Made by a program: the position numbers and the translations under genes. A model generated the notes under the pieces. That model saw only the letters and a list, made by a program, of their open reading frames with translations. It was not told the origin of the DNA and did not search any database. Positions 7,454 through 14,407 of a stretch of 39,027 nucleotides of DNA are shown piece by piece. The stretch's first letter is position 1. Every line of letters begins with the position of its first letter. The stretch is from Streptomyces sp. TRM68367 (lineage in GTDB: Bacteria; Actinomycetota; Actinomycetes; Streptomycetales; Streptomycetaceae): contig NZ_JACTVI010000078.1 of NCBI RefSeq assembly GCF_014495685.1, positions 1 to 39,027 on the forward strand, read 5' to 3'.

Positions 7454-8485
7454 TCAACGCCCCCCGTACAACTCCCCGTACGACGGCCACAGTCCGCCCG
7501 GCCCGTCCACCGGCTCGGCGGCCCGTGCAGCGCGCACGATCGACCGCGTCACGAGGTCCGCGCCCGCCGCGAGCAGCGCGTTCAGGGCGAGCGGGTTCCC
7601 GGCGTCGAGCGGGCGCTGCCCGGTCGCCAGCGCGAACACCGTGTCGCCGTCGTTGAGCAGATGCACCGGCCGTACGGCACGCGCGATGCCGTCGTGCGCC
7701 GTGCCGGCCAGCTTCTGCGCCTGCGCCTTCGACAGGTCCGCGTCGGTCGCGACCACCGCGAGCGTCGTGTTGAGTGGTGGAAGTGCGCTCCTCTCCGCAG
7801 CCTCGGCCAGACGCTCCCGCGCGGCCTGATGGACGCCCGCCTCCGGATAGGACACGCGCCGCCCCTGCCCCAACTCGCCGTACAGCACCCCCGTTTCCGT
7901 GTCCAGCGCCGACCCGGCCGCGTTGGCCACCACCAGCGCGGCCACCGTGATCCCCGAGTCCAGCACGGTGCTCGCGGTGCCGATCCCGCCCTTGAGCCGC
8001 CCGATCGCCGCACCCGTACCGGCGCCCACACAGCCCTGCGGCACCGGCGCCCCCGGCTCGCTCGCCGCCGCCGCCTCGACGGCCGCCCGGCCCGTGGCCG
8101 CGTCCGGGCGGGCCCGGAAGTCGCCGCCCCGCCCCAGGTCGAAGACACAGGCGGCCGGCACCACCGGCACCACGTGCGCCGGATCCGGCCCGACCCGCAC
8201 CCCGCGTCCGTGCTCCTCCAGCCAGGCCATCACCCCCGACGCCGCGTCCAGCCCGTAGGCGCTGCCGCCGGTCAGCACCACGGCGTCGATCCGCTGCACC
8301 ACGTTGCGCGGGTCGAGCGCGTCGGTCTCCTTGGTGCCGGGACCGCCGCCGCGCACGTCCACCGCGGCCACGGCCCCGCCCTGCGGCGCGAGGACGACTG
8401 TCGTACCGGTGAGCCAACCGTCGCCGGAGCGGGTCGCATGCCCCACCCGCACTCCGGCCACATCCGTCAGAGCGTCAACTGTCAT
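7454..8485 (-). CDS. P1-family (S58) self-cleaving peptidase/amidase
   Basis: A 343-aa N-terminal-nucleophile hydrolase of the DmpA/NylC type. These proteins cleave themselves into two chains and then act as aminopeptidases or amidases. The N-terminal region has GVRVGHAT and DVRGGGPGTKETDAL; the middle has LTGGSAYGLDAASGVM. The cleavage site is expected at N239/T240 in PPLNTTLAVVATDA, with Thr (rather than the Ser of DmpA) as nucleophile, as in NylC-like members. No signal peptide, so cytoplasmic. ATG 8483-8485 is preferred. A GTG 18 bases upstream is also in frame, and neither has a good ribosome binding site. The substrate cannot be told from sequence. Confidence 0.88.
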   Translation of the reverse strand: MTVDALTDVAGVRVGHATRSGDGWLTGTTVVLAPQGGAVAAVDVRGGGPGTKETDALDPRNVVQRIDAVVLTGGSAYGLDAASGVMAWLEEHGRGVRVGPDPAHVVPVVPAACVFDLGRGGDFRARPDAATGRAAVEAAAASEPGAPVPQGCVGAGTGAAIGRLKGGIGTASTVLDSGITVAALVVANAAGSALDTETGVLYGELGQGRRVSYPEAGVHQAARERLAEAAERSALPPLNTTLAVVATDADLSKAQAQKLAGTAHDGIARAVRPVHLLNDGDTVFALATGQRPLDAGNPLALNALLAAGADLVTRSIVRAARAAEPVDGPGGLWPSYGELYGGR

Positions 8486-8519
8486 GCGGCCAGTGTCGTC
8501 CACGCACCGGCGGGGCCGG

Positions 8520-9761
8520 TCAGCCCGCCGGTGCCGTCGCTCTTCGCTCCCGGCTCTCCCGCCCCGCCATGCGGGCCGTCAGCGTCGTCCCGGCCGCCAC
8601 CGTCAGCGCCGCCACCACGCCCGCCGCGAGCACCGCCCAGTGCCCGAGGAACGTACAGCAGATCACCAGCAGCGCCGAGGTCGGCAGCACCAGTTGCTGG
8701 GCGATGCCCACCTTGAAGTGACGCGAGTGCAGCGCCCACACCGTGAGCAGATACAGCGCCGTCGGCAACGTCACCGCGGAGGACGCGGCCAGCGTGGAGA
8801 TGTGCGCCTTGCCGACCGCCTGTTCCACCGCCACCTCAAGGCCCGCGCCGATCGCGGCCGCCGGGGCGAACACCAGGTAGTGGCCGTAACCCCACAGGAA
8901 CGCCTGCCTGTTGGAGCGCAGATGGCCATGGACGGGCACCACGAAGTAGATCCACCAGGCGGCGAAGATGATCAGCAGCCCGCCCGCGGCGATCGGCAGC
9001 AGCTCGCCCAGCGCGTCGTTCTCCTCGATGCCGGACTTCACGCCGACCGTGGCAGCGGCGATCGTCTCGCCCAGCACGATGATCGTGAACAGGCCGTACC
9101 GCTCGGCGATGTGATGCGGATGCCAGGTCGTGGCACGGTCCTTCTCCGCGAAGAGCGGCACGCACATCTCCAGGATGGCCATCACCAGGAACACCCAGGG
9201 CCGGGCGCCCTCCGGCAGGACCAGCAGCCCCAGCCAGCCGACCTGGCAGAGCAGCACACCACCGGCGTACCGCAGGGCCGTCGTGCGCTCCGGGCCCTTT
9301 GCCGACCGGGCCGCGCGCAGCCACTGCGCCGTCAGGGCGACGCGCATGATCACGTACCCGAGCCAGACGGCGAGGAAGTCGTGGTCCTCGAACGCCCGGG
9401 AGACCCCGGCGGCGAGCACCAGCACGCCGGCGATCTGGACCAGGGTGACGACCCGGTAGAGCGCGTCGTCGTTGTCGTACGCCGAGGCGAACCAGGTGAA
9501 GTTCATCCAGGCCCACCAGATGGCGAAGAAAACCATCGCGTAGTTGAGGATCCCCTCGCCCGGGTGCCCCTCGGCGACGGCGTGCACCAGTTGGATGCCC
9601 GCCTGGGCGACGGCCACGACGAAGCACAGATCGAAGAAGAGCTCCAGCGGTGTGGCGGCCCGGTGCCCCTCGTCGCGGCCGCGGGCCGTGAGTCTGCGCA
9701 GAGGTCTGCGATCGTGCGGCGCGCCGGAGGCGGCGGCGGAAGGAGTCGAGCTGGACGTCAT
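8520..9761 (-). CDS. Low temperature requirement protein A (LtrA)-like membrane protein
   Basis: A 413-aa multi-pass membrane protein with about 10-12 hydrophobic segments. The first conserved block, ATPLELFFDLCFVVAVAQ, and the central HHIAERYGLFTIIVLGETI are LtrA-family hallmarks. The family was named from a Listeria mutant unable to grow in the cold; its molecular function is not established, and transport is only presumed. The N-terminal 35 residues are polar and Ser/Arg-rich. It is separated from the P1 peptidase stop-to-start by 34 nt in the same direction and could be cotranscribed with it. The gene is divergent from the 74-aa gene at 9853, so the 91-bp gap holds both promoters. Confidence 0.88.
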   Translation of the reverse strand: MTSSSTPSAAASGAPHDRRPLRRLTARGRDEGHRAATPLELFFDLCFVVAVAQAGIQLVHAVAEGHPGEGILNYAMVFFAIWWAWMNFTWFASAYDNDDALYRVVTLVQIAGVLVLAAGVSRAFEDHDFLAVWLGYVIMRVALTAQWLRAARSAKGPERTTALRYAGGVLLCQVGWLGLLVLPEGARPWVFLVMAILEMCVPLFAEKDRATTWHPHHIAERYGLFTIIVLGETIAAATVGVKSGIEENDALGELLPIAAGGLLIIFAAWWIYFVVPVHGHLRSNRQAFLWGYGHYLVFAPAAAIGAGLEVAVEQAVGKAHISTLAASSAVTLPTALYLLTVWALHSRHFKVGIAQQLVLPTSALLVICCTFLGHWAVLAAGVVAALTVAAGTTLTARMAGRESRERRATAPAG

Positions 9762-9852
9762 GCGCCCCAGCACACCAGATAGTGCGCGGGACCGCTTGCG
9801 TACGGATGTGGAGACCCCGTGGCGGGTGTCGCGGGGGCCGTACCCTGGATGC

Positions 9853-10077
9853 ATGAGCACCGCCCCCGACCCCGCGTCACCCGAGCCGGAGCCCGCGTCG
9901 GACCGTGAGCCGGGGCCCGCGTCGGCCCGCAGGCCGAAGCCCGCGCTGGTCTTCGACGACCCGCTGGAGCAGCAGTCCTCGGACGACACCGACCGCGGGT
10001 GGGGCGAGCGCACCGACGGTGACAGCGCGGCCGATCTGAAGCGCTTCCTCGACGAGAAGCCGCCCCACCACCTCTGA
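9853..10077 (+). CDS. Small acidic conserved hypothetical protein
   Basis: A 74-aa protein with a Pro/Glu/Ala-rich disordered N-terminal half and a more conserved-looking C-terminal half (KPALVFDDPLEQQSSDD, then SAADLKRFLDEKPPHHL). Proteins of this look accompany mscL in Streptomyces in my memory, but no function is known. No signal, membrane segment or cysteine. The ATG at 9853 has no strong ribosome binding site, and the frame is open further upstream without a better start. It is convergent with mscL, with only 4 nt between the stops. Confidence 0.55.
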   Translation: MSTAPDPASPEPEPASDREPGPASARRPKPALVFDDPLEQQSSDDTDRGWGERTDGDSAADLKRFLDEKPPHHL

Positions 10078-10081
10078 GCCG

Positions 10082-10540
10082 TTACTGCTCGTTGTGCCCC
10101 GAGCCGCGCTGCGCGACCAGCGCGTCGCGGATCTCCTTGAGCACCTCCAGCTCGGTCACCTCGATGACCTCCTGCGTGCCCTCCTTCGCCTTCCTGCGGG
10201 CCTCGACCCGGGCCAGGTACTTCGACATGGGCAGCACCATCAGGAAGTAGACGACGGCCGCGGTGATCACGAAGCTGAGGGTGGCGCCGAGGACCGAGCC
10301 CCACAGGATCTGGATGCCCTGCTCGCCCCCGCATGTCGAGCTCAGACACGAGCTGTAGTGGTCGAGGTTCTTGGTCCCGATCGCCCCGACGAGCGGGTTG
10401 ATGATCCCCTTCACCACCGAGTTGACGATGTTGGTGAAGGCGGCGCCGATGACAACCGCTACTGCCAGATCGACGACGTTTCCGCGCATCAGGAAGGCCT
10501 TGAAGCCTTCCCAGACGCTCGGTTCGTTCTTCTCGCTCAC
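10082..10540 (-). CDS. mscL: Large-conductance mechanosensitive channel
   Basis: A 152-aa MscL, the homopentameric pore that opens under membrane tension during osmotic downshock. TM1 carries the family signature KAFLMRGNVVDLAVAVVIGA with the Gly/Ala-rich pore helix. TM2 is GATLSFVITAAVVYFLMVLP. The C-terminal bundle helix (TELEVLKEIRDALVAQ) is present. The periplasmic loop contains two Cys (SSCLSSTCGG), which could form a disulfide outside the cell; they are not part of the E. coli channel. GTG at 10538-10540 is preceded by AGAGG eight bases upstream; an ATG at 10555 is the alternative. The gene lies in the same neighbourhood as in mycobacteria (mscL near the galU-moeA block). Confidence 0.95.
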   Translation of the reverse strand: MSEKNEPSVWEGFKAFLMRGNVVDLAVAVVIGAAFTNIVNSVVKGIINPLVGAIGTKNLDHYSSCLSSTCGGEQGIQILWGSVLGATLSFVITAAVVYFLMVLPMSKYLARVEARRKAKEGTQEVIEVTELEVLKEIRDALVAQRGSGHNEQ

Positions 10541-10661
10541 CTCGGGGCCTCTCATCACACAAGCAGTTTGTGGAACAAAACGCTCCGCAACCTACGTCAA
10601 GGTCAGGCCATCCTGTCCAATTGGGTCCCTCGAGCGAGGGGCTTGACAGAGAGCGGCTCAC

Positions 10662-11267
10662 TCACCACAACGTCACCGCCAGCTGTGCCGTGGCACCCGC
10701 GCCGGCGAGCCGCGCCGCGGCGGCACGCGGCACCGAGAGCACGACCAGCGCGCCGCTCCCGCCCGCGCCGTCCGCACCCTCCACGGGCTCCGGCACGTCG
10801 GCCACCCGCGCCCCGCGCGCGACCACCCGGGCCGTACCGCCTGTCGCCGTCTCCTCGGCGGCGATCACGTCGACCCGGTCGCCCGGCCGCAGCAGCCGGA
10901 CCGTGGCCGCGTCGGCGATCCGCACCGGAGCGGTCACCGTCCCCACAGCCCCGTGCGCGTGGGCGGGGTGCGAATCCGGCACCGAGGATGCGCGAGTGGG
11001 CGGCGGCCCCGGTGGATGCCCGCGGACCCGGTCGGCTTCGCGCGGAGCCGCGGGACCCGTGGCCACGAGTGCCGCCGCGGTGACGGCGAGCCCGACCGCC
11101 ACGGCACGCCTCCTGTGCCGTACGAGCCGGCCCAGCTGCCGCCGCCCGCCGTGTACCCGCACAGGAGAGAAGTGCGGCACCTCGCACGTGGGCGGAACCT
11201 CCGCGCCGGGCGGACAGGGAGGAACGGAAGAGGACGGGAAGGGGGAGAGCGACACGGGGACCACCAC
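10662..11267 (-). CDS. SAF-domain (CpaB/RcpC-like) membrane protein
   Basis: About 200 aa. A basic N-terminal region (GRLVRHRRR) is followed by one membrane segment (AVAVGLAVTAAALVATG, about residues 55-72). The extracytoplasmic part includes a SAF-like domain, seen in TVTAPVRIADAATVRLLRPGDRVDVIA and a terminal strand pair. CpaB/RcpC proteins belong to Flp/Tad pilus assembly, but no pilus genes are nearby, so that role is not implied. Start uncertain: GTG codons at 11265-11267 and 11262-11264 begin the frame, and a further GTG follows at 11253. The gene is in the same direction as MTAP and may be cotranscribed with it (117-nt gap). Confidence 0.65.
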   Translation of the reverse strand: MVVPVSLSPFPSSSVPPCPPGAEVPPTCEVPHFSPVRVHGGRRQLGRLVRHRRRAVAVGLAVTAAALVATGPAAPREADRVRGHPPGPPPTRASSVPDSHPAHAHGAVGTVTAPVRIADAATVRLLRPGDRVDVIAAEETATGGTARVVARGARVADVPEPVEGADGAGGSGALVVLSVPRAAAARLAGAGATAQLAVTLW

Positions 11268-11384
11268 CTGCGACGAGGGATCGGCTTGCGCTGCCCACGA
11301 TGAGGCACCGCGCCGCCGCCCGCTGAGGCCTGTGGACCCACCGACGGGTTGTGGACAACTCCCTCACCCGAAGGGGAAGTTCCG

Positions 11385-12227
11385 CTATGGCAGCGGGAAC
11401 CCCGGATCCATCCCGCCCAGCGCCGTCGCGCACAGACAGTCCCGCTCCTCCGCCACCGGCAACGCGGCCACCGCGTCGAAGAGCACGCCCCGCAGCCGGT
11501 CCACGTTCGCCGCGAACACCCGCAGCACCTCGTCGTGCGAGACGCCCTCGCCGGTCTCGGCGCCAGCGTCCAGGTCGGTCACCAGGGTCAGCGAGGTGTA
11601 GCAGAGTTCGAGTTCCCGGGCGAGCGCCGCCTCGGGATGGCCGGTCATGCCCACCACCGACCAGCCTTGGGCCTGGTGCCACAACGATTCGGCGCGGGTC
11701 GAGAACCGCGGCCCCTCGACCACGGCGAGCGTGCCGCCGTCCACCGGCTCCCAGTCCCGCCCGCGCGCCGCCTTCAGCGCGGCCGCCCGCCCGGCGGGGC
11801 AGTAGGGGTCGGCCAGCGACACGTGCACCACGTTGGGCACCGTGCCGTCGGGCAGCGGCAGACCGTCGAAGTAGGTGTTCGCCCGGGACTTCGTACGGTC
11901 GACCAGTTGGTCCGGCACCAGCAGCGTGCCCGGCCCGTACTCGGGGCGCAGCCCGCCCACCGCGCACGGGCCGAGGACCTGGCGCACCCCGGCCCAGCGC
12001 AGCGCCCACAGGTTGGCGCGGTAGTTGATGCGGTGCGGCGGCAGGTGGTGGCCGCGCCCGTGCCGGGGCAGGAAGGCAACCCGGCGGCCGGCGACCTCGC
12101 CGACGAAGAGGGAGTCGCTGGGCGGCCCGTAGGGGGTGTCCACCTGGACCTCGGTCACGTCGTCGAGGAACGAGTAGAAGCCGGAGCCACCGATCACGCC
12201 GATCTCGGCGTTCACCTTGTTCGCCAT
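11385..12227 (-). CDS. mtnP: S-methyl-5'-thioadenosine phosphorylase
   Basis: A 280-aa purine nucleoside phosphorylase of the MTAP type, which splits methylthioadenosine (from polyamine and other SAM-dependent synthesis) into adenine and methylthioribose-1-phosphate. Visible features: IGVIGGSGFY near the N-terminus (phosphate loop), FLPRHGRGHHLPPHRINYRANLWAL broken here into FLPRHGRGH and HRINYRAN (PNP signature), VVEGPRFSTRAE and VGMTGHPEAALARELE (base-binding region). ATG 12225-12227 is preceded by GGGGG. Gene order suggests expression with or after the FmdB-like gene, although a terminator (12261-12290) separates them. Confidence 0.93.
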   Translation of the reverse strand: MANKVNAEIGVIGGSGFYSFLDDVTEVQVDTPYGPPSDSLFVGEVAGRRVAFLPRHGRGHHLPPHRINYRANLWALRWAGVRQVLGPCAVGGLRPEYGPGTLLVPDQLVDRTKSRANTYFDGLPLPDGTVPNVVHVSLADPYCPAGRAAALKAARGRDWEPVDGGTLAVVEGPRFSTRAESLWHQAQGWSVVGMTGHPEAALARELELCYTSLTLVTDLDAGAETGEGVSHDEVLRVFAANVDRLRGVLFDAVAALPVAEERDCLCATALGGMDPGFPLP

Positions 12228-12260
12228 GCCCCCGACCCTAACCGCCCCCTCCCACGCCGA

Positions 12261-12290
12261 GGACCCTGTCGCCGAACGACGACAGGGTCC
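12261..12290 (-). terminator. Terminator after the FmdB/Ruc-like gene
   Basis: Perfect 11-bp stem GGACCCTGTCG/CGACAGGGTCC with an 8-nt loop, between the FmdB-like gene and the MTAP gene, both on the minus strand. Confidence 0.75.
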
Positions 12291-12310
12291 CGTAAGAAAT
12301 GAGTCCCGAG

Positions 12311-12364
12311 AAAGGCGTCCTGCAGAAAGGCGTCCTGCAGAAAAGCGTGGAAGGCGTCCCGCAG
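12311..12364 (-). repeat. Tandem 15-bp repeat in the 3' region of the FmdB-like gene
   Basis: AAAGGCGTCCTGCAG occurs twice head-to-tail (12311-12325, 12326-12340), and a third, imperfect copy (AAGGCGTCCCGCAG) lies at 12351-12364. It is in the untranslated trailer between the stop codon at 12374 and the terminator. Confidence 0.8.
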
Positions 12365-12373
12365 GGAGGGGCC

Positions 12374-12739
12374 TTACGCGGCGGTGCTGCTGGCCGAGCT
12401 GCCGGAGCCCGACGAGCCCGACGAGGACTTCGACGATCCGGTCGAGCCGGACGAGTCGGACGAGGAGCCGGACGAACTCGACGAGCCGGACGAGTCCGAG
12501 GAGGAGGACGCAGAAGACGACGCGCTCGACGACTTCGACGCCGGGCTGCTGCTCGACGACGAGCTTCGGCTGTCGTTGCGGTAGAAGCCGGAGCCCTTGA
12601 ACACAATGCCGACCGCCGAGAACACCTTCTTCAGGCGGCCCTGGCAGCTGGGGCACTCGGTGAGGGCGTCGTCGGTGAACTTCTGCACCGCCTCGAGGCC
12701 CTCGCCGCACTCGGTGCACTGGTACTGGTAGGTCGGCAC
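12374..12739 (-). CDS. FmdB/Ruc-like zinc-ribbon protein, probable redox-regulated chaperone
   Basis: A 121-aa protein. Residues 1-58 form an FmdB-type zinc ribbon with two CxxC pairs (C8/C11 and C29/C32) and the conserved block VFSAVGIVFKGSGFYRNDSR. From about 59 to the end the chain is almost only Ser with Gly, Asp, Ala and Lys, so it is disordered. In Mycobacterium tuberculosis the same architecture is Rv0991c (Ruc), reported as a zinc-binding chaperone activated by oxidation and repressed by HrcA; this is recalled, not searched. The neighbourhood (mscL, 5-formyl-THF cyclo-ligase, galU, moeA, rimJ) is also shared with Rv0985c-Rv0996. GTG start with GAGGAAG four bases upstream. The promoter shows a SigR consensus and a CIRCE element (separate entries), so induction by thiol oxidation and heat is expected. 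Confidence 0.85.
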   Translation of the reverse strand: MPTYQYQCTECGEGLEAVQKFTDDALTECPSCQGRLKKVFSAVGIVFKGSGFYRNDSRSSSSSSSPASKSSSASSSASSSSDSSGSSSSSGSSSDSSGSTGSSKSSSGSSGSGSSASSTAA

Positions 12740-12749
12740 TGTCTTCCTC

Positions 12750-12776
12750 CTGGCACTCTCACTCGATGAGTGCTAA
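12750..12776 (-). promoter_or_regulatory. CIRCE element (HrcA operator) upstream of the FmdB/Ruc-like gene
   Basis: Read on the minus strand: TTAGCACTC, 9-nt spacer, GAGTGCCAG. The consensus is TTAGCACTC-N9-GAGTGCTAA, so the first arm matches 9/9 and the second 7/9, with the exact spacer. It ends directly at the ribosome binding site, a usual CIRCE position, and its first bases overlap the -10 box of the promoter at 12775-12800. Confidence 0.85.
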
Positions 12777-12800
12777 CGACGCTACATAGTGACCTATTCC
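12775..12800 (-). promoter_or_regulatory. SigR-type (thiol-oxidative stress) promoter
   Basis: On the minus strand GGAAT (12796-12800) is followed by exactly 18 nt and GTT (12775-12777). This equals the published sigma-R consensus GGAAT-N18-GTT. The start of transcription would fall inside the CIRCE element, giving a short leader. Confidence 0.75.
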
Positions 12801-12806
12801 TTGCGT

Positions 12807-14159
12807 TCAGTCCACTGCGACCGGCACGCGGTGACCCACGCCACGTGCGACGGTACGGCCGCGGGGCCGCTTCGCCAGCCGCGAGCGCAGCGCCAGCAGG
12901 GTCGCCAGGGCCAGCACCGTGCCGCCCATCGGCACCAGGAACCCGGCGCCGCCGAAGAACCGGTCCTCCAGCTGCCCGGCCACGGTGACGGCGGCCGCCT
13001 GGCCGAGTGCCACCGCACCGGTGAGCCAGGTGAACGCCTCGGTGCGGGCCCCGGCCGGGACCAGACCCTCGACCAGCGTGTAGCCGGTGATCAGGGCGGG
13101 CGCGATGCACATGCCGACGAGCAGGCCGAGGCCGGCGAGCACCACGACGGAGTGGGCGGCCCACAACCCCGACGCGCTGAGCGCCAGCGCCGCGTAGCCG
13201 ATGACGAGCCGCTGCTGCGGGGCCGCCTTCCAGGCGATCGTGCCGCAGACGACCCCGGAGAGCATGTTGCCCGCGGCGAAGACGCCGTACAGGACGCCGT
13301 TCAGGCCGGGCTCGCCGATCGACTCGGTGAACGCGGCCAGGGAGACCTGCATGCCGCCGAAGACCGACCCGATACCCAGGAACGTCACGATCAGCACCCG
13401 CAGTCCGGGGACGCGCAGCGCGGAAGCGTGCCCCACGCGCGCGTGCCCGCCCCCGACGGTCACGGGCGGCTGGGTGCTCTTCTGTGCGGCGAACAGCAGG
13501 CCGCCGAGCAGGGTCAGCGCGGCCTCGGCCACCAGGCCCGCCGCCGGGTGGACGGTCGTGCACAGCGCGGTGGCCAGCAGCGGGCCGACGACGAAGGTCA
13601 GCTCGTCCGTGACGGACTCGAGGGCCGCCGCGGTGGTCATCAGCGGGGAGCCCTTGAGGGCCACGCCCCAGCGGGCGCGCACCATGGGCCCGATCTGCGG
13701 TACCGAGGCGCCCGTCGGCACGGCGGCGGCGAACAGCGCCCACAGGGGTGCGTCCGACAGGGCGAGCGCCGTGAAGGCCAGGCCCGAGGCCGCGTGCACG
13801 AGCACGCCCGGGATCAGCACGGTGCGCTGCCCGTAGCGGTCGGCGAGGCGGCCGCCGTACGGCGCGAACAGTGCCATGGAGACGCCGGTGACGGCCGCTG
13901 CGGCGCCTGCCGCGCCGTAGGAGCCGGTGGTGTGCTGCACGAGCAGCACGATGGAGAGGGTGAGCATCGCGAACGGCTGGCGTGCCGCGAAGCCGGGGAG
14001 CAGGAACGTCCAGGCGCCGCGGGTGCGCAGCAGCTGCCCGTATCCCGGGCGGGAGGTGGCCGTCGAGTGCTCCGATGGGGCCGTCGGGTTCTCCGACGCG
14101 TCCGCCGGGTTCTGCGGCGTGGCCGCCGAGTTCTGCGACGAGGTGACCGTGGATGCCAC
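12807..14159 (-). CDS. MFS transporter
   Basis: A 450-aa major facilitator with 12 predicted membrane segments. The loop 2-3 signature is visible as APYGGRLADRYGQRTVL. An unusual N-terminal extension of about 35 residues is rich in Ser, Thr, Ala, Asn and Pro, with short repeats (AATPQNPADASENPTAPSEH), before the hydrophobic core starts at WTFLLPGFAARQPFAM. The substrate is unknown; this group resembles drug or sugar exporters of Streptomyces. GTG start at 14157-14159 with AAAGG about 8-9 nt upstream. The 3' end lies 31 nt from the CIRCE element of the next gene, and its final codons are close to that promoter. Confidence 0.85.
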   Translation of the reverse strand: MASTVTSSQNSAATPQNPADASENPTAPSEHSTATSRPGYGQLLRTRGAWTFLLPGFAARQPFAMLTLSIVLLVQHTTGSYGAAGAAAAVTGVSMALFAPYGGRLADRYGQRTVLIPGVLVHAASGLAFTALALSDAPLWALFAAAVPTGASVPQIGPMVRARWGVALKGSPLMTTAAALESVTDELTFVVGPLLATALCTTVHPAAGLVAEAALTLLGGLLFAAQKSTQPPVTVGGGHARVGHASALRVPGLRVLIVTFLGIGSVFGGMQVSLAAFTESIGEPGLNGVLYGVFAAGNMLSGVVCGTIAWKAAPQQRLVIGYAALALSASGLWAAHSVVVLAGLGLLVGMCIAPALITGYTLVEGLVPAGARTEAFTWLTGAVALGQAAAVTVAGQLEDRFFGGAGFLVPMGGTVLALATLLALRSRLAKRPRGRTVARGVGHRVPVAVD

Positions 14160-14367
14160 GGCCCGTGCCTTTCTGCCGCCTGGTAGCGCGGCCCGTTCAC
14201 GTCACGGGTGCGCCGAGAGCCGTCCTCTTGCGCGGACTGCGGTAGATACCGGCTACCCGCGCGTGTGAGGGGGCGTTCCGGCCGCCATACGGTCGCGCCA
14301 GCTCTGCGTCAGGCAGAGGTGGTTCGATCTGGTGACGCCTGCATAGTACAGGGATCAACGGCCGAGT

Positions 14368-14392
14368 GCCTGTGAAAGGGAGTACCACAGGC
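14368..14392 (-). terminator. Hairpin after the antiporter gene
   Basis: Perfect 7-bp stem GCCTGTG/CACAGGC with an 11-nt loop, 15 nt beyond the antiporter stop. The remaining part of the 248-bp gap up to the MFS start shows another 6-bp hairpin (CTCTGC/GCAGAG near 14310) and nothing that I can name. Confidence 0.45.
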
Positions 14393-14407
14393 CGCCTCCG
14401 CCTGCGA

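Noticed and set aside
12384..12584. Acidic Asp/Glu/Pro frame on the plus strand inside the FmdB-like gene
   Set aside because: It is the complement of the Ser-codon repeats of the disordered tail, not an independent gene.
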